This document shows, in pieces, positions 26,566 to 34,544 of a DNA stretch of 64,000 nucleotides; within the stretch, counting starts at the first letter, position 1, and every line of letters begins with the position of its first letter. Both the position numbers and the translations under genes were made by a program. Origin of the DNA: CAIKMD01 sp963702925 (GTDB lineage Bacteria; Pseudomonadota; Alphaproteobacteria; ATCC43930; CGMCC-115725); assembly GCA_963702925.1 (NCBI GenBank), contig OY969771.1, positions 3,720,001 through 3,784,000 of the forward strand, given 5' to 3'. Under the pieces are notes generated by a model. The model searched no databases. It worked only from the letters and a program-made list of their open reading frames with translations, and was not told the origin of the DNA.

Positions 26566-27594
26566 ATGGCGACGCGCCGCCATTGGCTAGCGATAACGGC
26601 GGGTATCCTTGCGGTAGCGCTCTCTGTTGGTGCACGGGCTGCCGATCTGCCGAAGCTTCGCGTCGGATGGGTTGAGGCGCCCGCTCATCTCCTCCCGATC
26701 GTGCTGATGCAGCCCGATCTCCTCAAACACTATGGTAAAACCTATACGGTTGAAGCGACGCGCTTTCGCGGCAGCACGCCGCAAATCACTGCCTTGGCCT
26801 CGGGCGAACTCGACATCGCGATGCTCGCCTACTCCTCCTTCGGTCTGGCGATTCTCAACGCCAATCTGGACGATTTGCGCGTCATTGCCGATGGGCATCG
26901 CGATGGCGTGCCCGGCTATTGGAGCGGGCCGTTCTACGTTCGTGCCGATAGCGATATCAAGACGGTCGAGGATTTGAAAGGCCGGGTGCTTGCGACCAAC
27001 GGCATTGGCGGCGCAACCTATTTCGCGCTTACCAAGATGATGCACGATCACGGGCTGGAGGAAAAACGCGACTATCAAGTCGTCGAGGTGCAATTTCCGA
27101 ACATGCTCGCGACGATCGCGGAAAAGAAGATCGAGCTGGGGCCCTTGCCCCAGCCTTATGCCGGCATCGCCGAGCGGCAGGGAAGCGTACGTGCGCTTTT
27201 CACAACGCGCGACGCGATGGGCGAGACTCAGATGACCTTGATGACGGCGCGGGCGCCTTATATCGCGCAGCATCGTCGTGAATTGGTCGATTTCTTCGAG
27301 GATTTCCAGACCGGAATCCGCTGGCTGACCGATCCCAAGAACCGCGACCGGGCGATCGCATTGCTGGCGGATTTCACGCACCAGCCGGCCGACGGATTTG
27401 CGAGCTGGCTCTTTACGAAGCAGGACAATTATCACGACCCCGATGCGAGGCCGAATGTCGCGGCTTTGCAAAACAACGTCGACGTTCTGGTGCGGCTCGG
27501 TTTGCTCAAGACCGCGATCGACGTGAAAGCCCATGCGGACCTATCGTTGATCGACGATGCGGCCGCGCGGCACCCTTTCGGCAAGGAGCAGTGA
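26566..27594 (+). CDS. ABC transporter substrate-binding protein, NitT/TauT type (paralogue 1)
   Basis: 342 residues, ATG 26566 behind GGGAGGA. A Sec signal peptide ends at GARAADL (about residue 25). The periplasmic-binding fold is seen in the SsuA/TauA-type motifs: ASGELDIAMLAYSSFGLAI, VEDLKGRVLATNGIGG and a C-terminal FEDFQTGIRWLTDPKNRD. It is the first of three tandem paralogues that probably feed the ABC transporter encoded downstream. Ligand unknown; a small organic anion such as an aliphatic sulfonate or aromatic acid is typical for the family. Confidence 0.85.
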   Translation: MATRRHWLAITAGILAVALSVGARAADLPKLRVGWVEAPAHLLPIVLMQPDLLKHYGKTYTVEATRFRGSTPQITALASGELDIAMLAYSSFGLAILNANLDDLRVIADGHRDGVPGYWSGPFYVRADSDIKTVEDLKGRVLATNGIGGATYFALTKMMHDHGLEEKRDYQVVEVQFPNMLATIAEKKIELGPLPQPYAGIAERQGSVRALFTTRDAMGETQMTLMTARAPYIAQHRRELVDFFEDFQTGIRWLTDPKNRDRAIALLADFTHQPADGFASWLFTKQDNYHDPDARPNVAALQNNVDVLVRLGLLKTAIDVKAHADLSLIDDAAARHPFGKEQ

Positions 27595-27595
27595 C

Positions 27596-28603
27596 ATGTC
27601 GCGATTCGGCTTCATCGGTGTCGTGTTGGCGCTCGGCCTTGCGGCAAGCGGCGTGCGCGCGGATGAGCCGTTCAAGATCCGCGCGGGCTGGGCCGCGGTA
27701 CCGGGCCAACTTTTCCCGGTGCTGATGCAGGAAAAGGGCGTTTTGCGCCATTACGGGGCGTCCTATGTCGTCGAGCCGCTGCGTATTCCCGGCAGCGGAC
27801 CGCAGACGGCTGCGTTGGCTTCGGGCGACCTGACTCTGGCCAATTTCGCGCCCGCCGCTTTTGCGCTCGCGATCCAGAATGCGCATATGGACGATCTCCG
27901 GGTCATCGGCGATGCCACGCGCGACGGGTATGACGGCTATTACACACGCCAGTTCGCCGTGTTGCCCGACAGCCCGATCGAGAAGATCGACGACCTGAAA
28001 GGCAAGGTCATCGGCGACAACAGCATCGGTGGCGCGATGGATATGGGTTTTCGCAACATCATGCTGGCCCATGGCTTCGAGGATAAGCGCGACTATTCGG
28101 TGGTGGAGATCGAATTTCCGAACATGCTTTCGGCGCTCGCGGCGGGAAAGATCGATCTCGGCTTCTTCACCACTCCGTTCTCGGTTGCTGCGGTTCGCGA
28201 CAAGAAGGTCCGCGTGTTGTTCACGATGCGCGACGCGATGGGAGGCGAATCGGAATTGACCATCATCGCGGCGAGACAACCGCTGATCGCCGCGCACCGC
28301 GCCGCGCTGGTCGATTATTTCGAGGACACGCAGCGCGCGATGCGTTGGATTCTCGATCCGGCCAACCGTCAGGCGGCGCTCGATCTGATCGCGGATTTCA
28401 CCAAGCAGCCGGCGTCGGTCTATGCCGACTGGATCTTCACCAAAGGGGACGATTTCCACGATCCTGACGGACGGCCCAATCTCAACGCCATGCAGAAGAA
28501 TCTCGACATCCAGCGAAAGCTCGGTTTGTTGAAGATGGAGATCGACGTCAAAGCCTACGCCGATCTTTCGATGATCGACGAGGCGGCGGCCCGACCGCGC
28601 TAG
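27596..28603 (+). CDS. ABC transporter substrate-binding protein, NitT/TauT type (paralogue 2)
   Basis: 335 residues, start 1 base after paralogue 1 stops. Signal peptide MSRFGFIGVVLALGLAASGVRA. Shares collinear motifs with its neighbours (LRHYGASYVVEPLRIPGSGPQTAALASGDL; DLKGKVIGDNSIGGAMD; the terminal DVKAYADLSMIDEAA). Differences in the ligand-cleft segments, for example TLANFAPAAFALAIQN in place of ALAYSSFGLAIQN, suggest a related but different ligand. Confidence 0.85.
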   Translation: MSRFGFIGVVLALGLAASGVRADEPFKIRAGWAAVPGQLFPVLMQEKGVLRHYGASYVVEPLRIPGSGPQTAALASGDLTLANFAPAAFALAIQNAHMDDLRVIGDATRDGYDGYYTRQFAVLPDSPIEKIDDLKGKVIGDNSIGGAMDMGFRNIMLAHGFEDKRDYSVVEIEFPNMLSALAAGKIDLGFFTTPFSVAAVRDKKVRVLFTMRDAMGGESELTIIAARQPLIAAHRAALVDYFEDTQRAMRWILDPANRQAALDLIADFTKQPASVYADWIFTKGDDFHDPDGRPNLNAMQKNLDIQRKLGLLKMEIDVKAYADLSMIDEAAARPR

Positions 28604-28621
28604 CCCCGGCCCGCTTCGGCG

Positions 28622-28651
28622 TTGACAAGTAAAGCGGCGCGTGCGGATGAT
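28622..28651 (+). promoter_or_regulatory. Possible internal promoter before paralogue 3
   Basis: A perfect TTGACA (28622-28627) is followed after 18 bases by GATGAT (28646-28651), in the 83-base gap between the second and third binding-protein genes. It could drive the third binding protein with the ATPase and permeases separately from the first two. Confidence 0.35.
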
Positions 28652-28686
28652 GCCGCAACAATAACACTGGGGCAGGGAGCAATCTC

Positions 28687-29700
28687 ATGATGACGCGCCG
28701 CGGGCTTGTGCTCGCTTTTTCGTCTTTGCTGCTCGTGGCTTCCGCGGTTTCCGTTCGCGCGGATGAGCCGCTGAAGCTGCGCGTCGGTTGGGCAGTCATC
28801 CCGGCCCAGTTGACGGCGGTCTTGTTCGAGAAGAAAGACCTGCTCAAGCATTACGGGAAGTCCTATACCGTCGAAACCGTCCATTTCCGCGGCAGTACGC
28901 CGCAGATCACGGGACTGGCGGCGGGCGAACTCGATCTGGCAGCACTGGCCTATTCGTCTTTCGGCCTCGCGATCCAGAATGCGCATATGGACGACATCCG
29001 CGTCGTATCCGACCTCTATCAAGACGCGGTCGGCGGCTATTATTCCAATCAAAACATGGTGTTGGCGAAGGGCGACATCAAACGCATCGAGGACCTGAAA
29101 GGCAAGGTCGTCGCCACCAACGCGATCGGTGGCGCGCTCGACATCGCGGCCCAGATCATGCTGAGCCGTCACGGGCTGGAGCCCAAGCGCGACTATCAGG
29201 TGATCGAGATTGAGTTCCCCAACATGATCTCGGCGCTCGAGCAGAAGAAGGTCGACATGGTGGAGATCGGAACGCCCTTTTCAATCGTCGCGGCAAAGCA
29301 GGGCACGGCACGCAGCCTCTTCGATGTCGGCCAGGCGATGGGGCCAACGCAATTAACGCTTTGGGCGGCGCGGGCGCCGTTCATCGCAGCCCACCGCGCG
29401 GTTCTGGTCGATTTCTTCGAGGACGTCCAGACCATGCTGCACTGGTATCTCGACCCGAAGAATCGCGCGGAGGGCATCCGCATCGTCGCTGGGTTCACGA
29501 AGGAACCCGAGGCGGATTTTGCCGATTGGCTCTTCACGAAAAATGACTACTATCGGGACCCCGATGCGCGCCCGAACCTGACGGCGCTGCAAAGCAATCT
29601 CAAGACCCAAAAGCAATTGGGCCTCCTCAACATCGATATCGATGTCGAGAAATATGCGGATTTGTCGCTGGTTGACGAGGCTGCGAAGCGGCCGCGTTAG
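28687..29700 (+). CDS. ABC transporter substrate-binding protein, NitT/TauT type (paralogue 3)
   Basis: 337 residues, start ATG 28687 with GGCAGGGAG upstream. Signal peptide ends near SVRADEP. It is closest in sequence to paralogue 1 over the FRGSTPQITGLAAGELDLAALAYSSFGLA region and to paralogue 2 over AIGGALDIAAQ. It is the member nearest to the ATPase gene (40-base gap) and may be the main binding protein of the transporter. Confidence 0.85.
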   Translation: MMTRRGLVLAFSSLLLVASAVSVRADEPLKLRVGWAVIPAQLTAVLFEKKDLLKHYGKSYTVETVHFRGSTPQITGLAAGELDLAALAYSSFGLAIQNAHMDDIRVVSDLYQDAVGGYYSNQNMVLAKGDIKRIEDLKGKVVATNAIGGALDIAAQIMLSRHGLEPKRDYQVIEIEFPNMISALEQKKVDMVEIGTPFSIVAAKQGTARSLFDVGQAMGPTQLTLWAARAPFIAAHRAVLVDFFEDVQTMLHWYLDPKNRAEGIRIVAGFTKEPEADFADWLFTKNDYYRDPDARPNLTALQSNLKTQKQLGLLNIDIDVEKYADLSLVDEAAKRPR

Positions 29701-29740
29701 GGGAGGGCGTTTTATTCATGGTGATTTCGAGGCTTTGTGA

Positions 29741-30532
29741 ATGACGAATAGCGGTATCGTTTTCGGCAAGGTCACCCATACTTACCGCCCGCCGCGCGGG
29801 CGGCCGGTTTTGGCGCTTGATGGCGTTTCGCTCGAGGTGAAGGAGCGCGAATTCGTCGCACTTCTGGGACCCTCGGGGTGCGGCAAAAGCACGCTGCTCT
29901 ATCTCCTCGGCGGCTTTCTCCCCTGCGAAAGCGGCACGATTTCGGTGGGCGGCCGGGTGGTCAACGGACCGGGTCCCGACCGCGGAATCGTGTTTCAGAA
30001 TTTCGCGCTCTTTCCCTGGAAGACCGTGCGCCAGAACGTGCTCTACGGCCTCGAGAAGCAGCGCATCGCCAAAGCCGAGCGCGAGCGGCGCGCGCAAGAG
30101 CTGATCGACCTTGTGCATCTCTCCGGCTTCGAGGACAGCTATCCCTCCCAGCTCTCGGGCGGCATGAAGCAGCGCGTCGCGATCGCGCGTACGCTCGCGA
30201 TCGATCCCCAGACCTTGCTGATGGACGAGCCCTTCGGCGCGCTCGACGCGCAGACGCGAACCTTGATGCACGAAGAGCTGCTGGCGATCATGCGGCGCAC
30301 GCCCAAGACCGTCGTGTTCGTGACCCATGACGTGCGCGAAGCGGTCTATCTCGCCGACAGGGTCGCGGTGATGACGGCCCGGCCCGGCCGGATCAAAGAG
30401 ATCGTCGATACGCGCCCGCCGAGCGGCGCGCGTACCGAGTTCATTCACACGCGCGAATTCACCGAGAAAGTGGACTACCTCTGGAACCTCGTGCGCGACG
30501 AGGCGATCCGCGCCCAGGAAGAGGGCGACTAA
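29741..30532 (+). CDS. ABC transporter ATP-binding protein, NitT/TauT type
   Basis: 263 residues. Walker A GPSGCGKST, Q-loop VFQNFALFPWKTV, signature LSGGMKQRVAI, Walker B LLMDEPFGALD and H-loop FVTHD are intact; the pattern is that of SsuB/TauB/NrtD-like ATPases. The stop shares one base with the start of the first permease (TAATG). An 8-codon frame starting at 29718 ends on this gene's start (ATGA) but has no clear role. Confidence 0.93.
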   Translation: MTNSGIVFGKVTHTYRPPRGRPVLALDGVSLEVKEREFVALLGPSGCGKSTLLYLLGGFLPCESGTISVGGRVVNGPGPDRGIVFQNFALFPWKTVRQNVLYGLEKQRIAKAERERRAQELIDLVHLSGFEDSYPSQLSGGMKQRVAIARTLAIDPQTLLMDEPFGALDAQTRTLMHEELLAIMRRTPKTVVFVTHDVREAVYLADRVAVMTARPGRIKEIVDTRPPSGARTEFIHTREFTEKVDYLWNLVRDEAIRAQEEGD

Positions 30533-31278
30533 TGGCCAATAACGTCTTCACACGTTATCTGCCCTTGGTCTTTATCGCCATCCTGTGGGAGGTGGCGCCG
30601 CGACTCCATATCGTCGATCCGAGCGAGCTGCCGCCGTTGAGCGTCGTGTCGAAGGCATGGTTCGGCTTGTTGATGGACGGCGATCTTTGGACCAACGGCG
30701 TGTCGTCCTTCATCAACTGGTTCTTCGGCCTCGGGTCGAGCATCATCATCGGCGTGGCGTTGGGTGTGATGATGGCGTGGTACCCCGCGGTCGACGATGT
30801 CGCGAGCCCTTTGGTGAAAGCGCTCTATCCCATGCCCAAATCGGCGCTCATTCCAGTGATGATCCTGTGGCTGGGGCTGGGCGCCGGCTCGAAGATCGCG
30901 TCGATTGCGCTGAGCTGTCTCTTGCCGGTGATCTTGAGCGCCTATAACGGGGCGCGCGGCGTCGATCAAAGCTTGATCTGGTCGGCGCGCTCTTGCGGCG
31001 CGAGCCAACGCGAGGTGCTGTGGGAAGTCGTTCTGCCGGGTGCGATGCCGGAGATTCTCGCCGGTATCCGCAACGCGGTCGCAATTTCCTTCATCGTGTT
31101 GGTGGCCTCCGAGCTTCTGGTGGGCCAGCGCGGGCTCGGCTATCTCATTTCGTTCCTCGGCGAAGGCGGCGTCTATGACGCCATGTTCGCGGTCGTCGTC
31201 ACGGTCTCCGCCCTGGGCTTTTTCACCGACCGGGCTTATCTCTTCTTCATGCGGCGGGCGTTGGTATGGAGAGAGTAA
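30532..31278 (+). CDS. ABC transporter permease, NitT/TauT type (1)
   Basis: 248 residues, about six membrane helices, BPD_transp_1 family. The coupling-helix EAA-like loop is visible as ARSCGASQREVLWEVVLPGAMPEILAGIRNAVAISFIVLVASELLVG, typical of SsuC/TauC-like permeases. Overlaps the second permease by 13 bases. The two permeases probably form a heterodimer served by the single ATPase. Confidence 0.92.
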   Translation: MANNVFTRYLPLVFIAILWEVAPRLHIVDPSELPPLSVVSKAWFGLLMDGDLWTNGVSSFINWFFGLGSSIIIGVALGVMMAWYPAVDDVASPLVKALYPMPKSALIPVMILWLGLGAGSKIASIALSCLLPVILSAYNGARGVDQSLIWSARSCGASQREVLWEVVLPGAMPEILAGIRNAVAISFIVLVASELLVGQRGLGYLISFLGEGGVYDAMFAVVVTVSALGFFTDRAYLFFMRRALVWRE

Positions 31279-32045
31279 GCATCAACTGGCGGCGCAAGCT
31301 GCTGCGCTCATCCTCGGTCATTCTCCTGGCGGTGGCCTGGGAATGGGGCGCGCGGATGCATTTCGTGTCCGACTTCCTGCTGCCTTCGCTGTCTTCCGTT
31401 CTGGTCCGCCTCTTCCAGGACGTGATATCGGGCGACGTGCTGGTTGGGCTGGGCCTAACCATGGTGCGCACCTTCGCGGGTTTCGCCATCGCTTCGGTGG
31501 CGGGCATCGTCATCGGCGTGACGATCGCGCGTTTCCGCTTCATCCGCTGGTTCTTCGATCCGGTGGTTTCGATCGGCAACCCGCTACCCAAGATCGCGTT
31601 CCTTCCGATCTTCATTCTCTGGTTCGGCGTGTTCGACTGGTCGAAGATCGCGATGGTGGCGTTTTCCTCGGTCTTCCCGGTCGTCGTCGCGACCTGGGCC
31701 GCCACCGAGAACGTCGACAAATATCTGATCTGGTCGGCGCAAAGCCTCGGCGTCAAAAGCCGCGAGCTGCTCTGGCAGATCGTGCTGCCCTCGGCCATGC
31801 CCGAAGTGTTTACTGGGCTTCAGATCGCGCTGCCGATTTCGCTGATCGTTGTGATCATTTGCGAGATGACCATGGGCGGCCAAGGTCTTGGCGGCTCGAT
31901 GATGACCTCGATGCGTTTTGCCGATTCACCCGGGGTGTTCTCGGGCATCGTGGCCATCGCGATCGTCGGCTCCGTGCTGGTGAAGCTGATGGAAATCATC
32001 CGCCGACGGCTGCTCGTCTGGCACCAGGAAAGCGCGCATCGCTAA
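31266..32045 (+). CDS. ABC transporter permease, NitT/TauT type (2)
   Basis: 259 residues, six-helix permease homologous to the preceding gene. EAA-like loop: AQSLGVKSRELLWQIVLPSAMPEVFTGLQIALPISLIVVIICEMTMG. It completes a transporter with three binding proteins, one ATPase and two permeases, all forward strand from 26566. Converges on the formyltransferase-like gene with a 15-base gap. Confidence 0.92.
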   Translation: MERVSINWRRKLLRSSSVILLAVAWEWGARMHFVSDFLLPSLSSVLVRLFQDVISGDVLVGLGLTMVRTFAGFAIASVAGIVIGVTIARFRFIRWFFDPVVSIGNPLPKIAFLPIFILWFGVFDWSKIAMVAFSSVFPVVVATWAATENVDKYLIWSAQSLGVKSRELLWQIVLPSAMPEVFTGLQIALPISLIVVIICEMTMGGQGLGGSMMTSMRFADSPGVFSGIVAIAIVGSVLVKLMEIIRRRLLVWHQESAHR

Positions 32046-32060
32046 ACGCGGCGCGGCGGT

Positions 32061-32984
32061 TTATGCGCCGAGCATCGTCCCGGCGGCGATTCCTGCTTCG
32101 TTGCCGGCAATCTTCTTGCCATCATCGATCCGGCAACGCAGCACCTCGATCAATCCGCCATGGGCGCACACGGTGAGGCTCGCATCGCCCACGCGCATGA
32201 CTTGGCCGGGCTTGAAGCCTTTCACCATGCCGAACGTCCGGACGGGGATCTTCTTCGCTTCGAAAATCTGCAATTTCCGCTCGCCCAGCATCGTCCAGGC
32301 ACCTGGCGCCGGATTGCAGCCGCGGATGAGGTTGTAGATCTGATCGGCGTGATTGGCCCAGTTGATGCGGGCTTCGGCGTCGCGGCACCAACCTTCGTAG
32401 CTGGCTTGGGCTTCGTCTTGGAGGGTTTCGCGCGCGCGTCCCGCGACCACGTCGTCCGCCGCCTCCAGCAACGCTTTGACGCCGAGCGGAAAGATCTTGT
32501 CGAAATAGACGCTGCCGAGCGTGTCGTTGGGCAGGATATCAACTTCCTTTTGCAGCAGCACCGCGCCTTCGTCGAGCCCGTCGGTCGGACGGAAGATGGT
32601 GAGGCCGGTCTTCGTACGCCCGTGAATGATCGCCCAGTTGATCGAAGACGGCCCGCGATGAAGCGGAAGCAGCGAGGGATGAAACTGAATCATGCCGTGT
32701 TGCGGAATGGTGACGAAGGATTGCGGCGCGAACTGGGTAACATACGCCATGACGCCGAGCTCGGCCGACAAATCCTTGAGTGCGCCGAGCGCTTCGGGCG
32801 AACCTAGGCTTTTGAACTGAAAGGTCTTCAGCCCGCGTTCGGTGGCCGCCTGTCGCAACGGGTCGGGCCGGGCATCGGGCGCTTCGGGTGCGACGAACAC
32901 GCCGGCGACGTCATCGCCGCGTTCGAGAAAGGCATCGAGCGCGGCTTTGCCAAAGGCTTGCTGACCGACGATCGCGATACGCAT
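32061..32984 (-). CDS. Formyltransferase family protein, resembling the hydrolase domain of 10-formyl-THF dehydrogenase
   Basis: 307 residues from ATG 32984 (GGGAG just upstream; a GTG at 32993 is possible). N-terminal formyltransferase fold with FHPSLLPLHRG at 101-111 and GLDEGA at 136-141, and a C-terminal OB-like domain (NLIRGCNPAPGAWTMLGERKLQIF). His102 and Asp138 match the catalytic pair of the family, but the Asn of methionyl-tRNA formyltransferases is Gln100, and the INWAIIHG and GCNPAPGAWT segments resemble ALDH1L1-type 10-formyltetrahydrofolate hydrolase domains more than Fmt. There is no dehydrogenase domain. It lies downstream of bioF-bioD, now separated by an IS5 element. Exact reaction uncertain. 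Confidence 0.75.
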   Translation of the reverse strand: MRIAIVGQQAFGKAALDAFLERGDDVAGVFVAPEAPDARPDPLRQAATERGLKTFQFKSLGSPEALGALKDLSAELGVMAYVTQFAPQSFVTIPQHGMIQFHPSLLPLHRGPSSINWAIIHGRTKTGLTIFRPTDGLDEGAVLLQKEVDILPNDTLGSVYFDKIFPLGVKALLEAADDVVAGRARETLQDEAQASYEGWCRDAEARINWANHADQIYNLIRGCNPAPGAWTMLGERKLQIFEAKKIPVRTFGMVKGFKPGQVMRVGDASLTVCAHGGLIEVLRCRIDDGKKIAGNEAGIAAGTMLGA

Positions 32985-33029
32985 ATCTCCCACCCTTTTC
33001 TCGTTGCCGTGGCAATCTCCCGTATTCTA

Positions 33030-33870
33030 GGGTCGAGACTCAATCAGGTCCACCAGATGATAGCGGCCGCGATGGCGACGGCTGCTGCGAAGTTGATGGC
33101 GAGCTTGTCGTATCGTGTGGCGATGCGGCGCCAGTCCTTCAGCCTGCAGAGGGCACGCTCAATGATATTGCGGCGTTTGTAGGCTTCTGCATCGAAGGGG
33201 TGGAAGCGTTTGCATGTCGGGTTGTTCGGGATCACCGGAAGGGTGCCGCGCGCCAGGAGGAACTGGCGTAGTCCGTTGCTGTCGTAGGCTGTATCAGCGG
33301 CACAGATCTGAGCTGGCGGCAAAGGGCCGAGCAGGCCGAGGGCGGCGCGCACGTCACCAAGCTGGCCGGGTGTTATCTCGAACGCGATGATCCGCCCGCA
33401 GCCGTCGACGACGGCATGGATTTTGGTCGTGCGACCGCCGCGCGAGCGACCAATCGCCTGCGCTGAGGCCCCCCTTTTCCGCCGCCCGCCGAGCGATGCG
33501 CCTTCGCTGTGGTGCTGTCGATGATCTGCATACCGCCTTCGCTGATGTTCGTCAGCGCCGCGAATAGGCGCTGCCAAACGCCGCGGCGAGACCAGCGATG
33601 AAAGCGATTATAGATCGTCGTGTAAGGGCCGTAGACCGGAGGACAATCCTGCCAACGACAGCCGACTTTCAGGACGTGAATGATCCCGCTCAGCACCCGC
33701 CGATCATCGACCCGCCGAGCACCTGGTTGGTTGTAGGGCAGCAGCGGGGCGATCACGCGCCACTGATCGTCACTCAGCCAAAATTCTCCAGCCATGATCC
33801 GAACTCCATAGGTTCAGAGCTTGAATCACGTCCGTATAAAAAGTTCAATGGGTTGATTGAGTTTTGACCC
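33030..33870 (-). mobile_element. IS5-family insertion sequence (IS427-like), complete, 841 bp
   Basis: Ends carry imperfect inverted repeats: left GGGTCGAGACTCAATCA and, on the other strand, right GGGTCAAAACTCAATCA, differing at two of 17 bases. The element is flanked by a TA duplication (33028-33029 and 33871-33872) inside CTAG at both ends. Two overlapping transposase frames lie on the reverse strand. Size, frameshifted orfA/orfB and TA duplication fit the IS427 group. It is inserted at the stop codon of bioD, between bioD and the formyltransferase-like gene. Confidence 0.85.
33044..33795 (-). CDS. IS5-family transposase, expressed by frameshift (orfA 33373-33795, orfB 33044-33577)
   Basis: OrfA (140 aa) begins MAGEFWLSDDQWRVIAPLLP and carries the first catalytic Asp in IIDSTTAKAH. 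OrfB supplies GRSRGGRTTKIHAVVD, the second Asp (AADTAYDS) and the Glu (NIIERALCRLKDWRRIATRYDK), so the DDE triad is complete only in the fusion. The switch occurs at a run AAAAGGGGGG on the coding strand (33469-33478), a normal programmed-frameshift site for this group. The element therefore looks potentially active. Confidence 0.85.
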
Positions 33871-34544
33871 TAGAGCAAATCGGCCAGCCGTTGCAGCGAC
33901 GGATGCGTCGCCTCGGCCGAGGGCAGACGGGGCAGGCCGAGGACCGGAACGCCGCCGGCAAAACGGGCGATGGTTTCGATCGTTTCGTCGAGCGCGACGC
34001 TGTCCGGGCTTTCATTGACGATCAATGCCCTCACAAGGACATCGCACTTTTTCAAGGCGTCGAACGCGGTCAAAGCGTGGCTGATGGCGCCAAGATAGCT
34101 GCCGGCGACCAGCAACGCCGGTAATCTTAGCGCCAGGATCCAATCCAGAACCGTGTGCCGATCGTCGAGCGGGACCATGACGCCGCCGACGCCTTCGATC
34201 AGCAGCACATCCGGGGCCGCGTCGATGGCGCGTTGCGTGACGCTCAGCAAAGTATCGAAGGGCAGAGGCCGCGCCGCGCGCCGTGCCGCCATATCCGGTG
34301 AAAGGGGCGCGGCATAACGCCACGGCGAAATGCGATCGAGCGCGTCCTGCGAGAGGTCTTCGCCGAGCGCGCCAAGGAGGACGGCCGGATCGCTCGCCTC
34401 GGGCCGCGCAGGATCGAAACCGCTGACCACAGGCTTTAGCGCGCCGATTCGTCGACCACGGCGCCGCATTTCGTGGATCAGCGCCGCCGTGATGAAGGTT
34501 TTGCCGATCCCGGTGCCGCTGCCCGTGACGAAGATCGCACTCAC
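33870..34544 (-). CDS. bioD: Dethiobiotin synthetase
   Basis: 224 residues. P-loop GSGTGIGKTF at the N-terminus, LIEGVGGVMVPLDD (Mg/ATP site) and VGSYLGAISHAL support ATP-dependent ring closure of diaminopelargonate to dethiobiotin. Overlaps bioF by 4 bases. The TAG stop now consists of the TA target duplication plus the first base of the IS5 end; the flanking bases show that the pre-insertion stop was also TAG, so the protein was not altered. Confidence 0.93.
   Translation of the reverse strand: MSAIFVTGSGTGIGKTFITAALIHEMRRRGRRIGALKPVVSGFDPARPEASDPAVLLGALGEDLSQDALDRISPWRYAAPLSPDMAARRAARPLPFDTLLSVTQRAIDAAPDVLLIEGVGGVMVPLDDRHTVLDWILALRLPALLVAGSYLGAISHALTAFDALKKCDVLVRALIVNESPDSVALDETIETIARFAGGVPVLGLPRLPSAEATHPSLQRLADLL

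Noticed and set aside
29718..29744. 8-codon frame ending on the ATPase start codon (possible leader peptide)
   Set aside because: Too short, no regulatory codon pattern and no attenuator hairpin seen. The ATPase start is supported without it.
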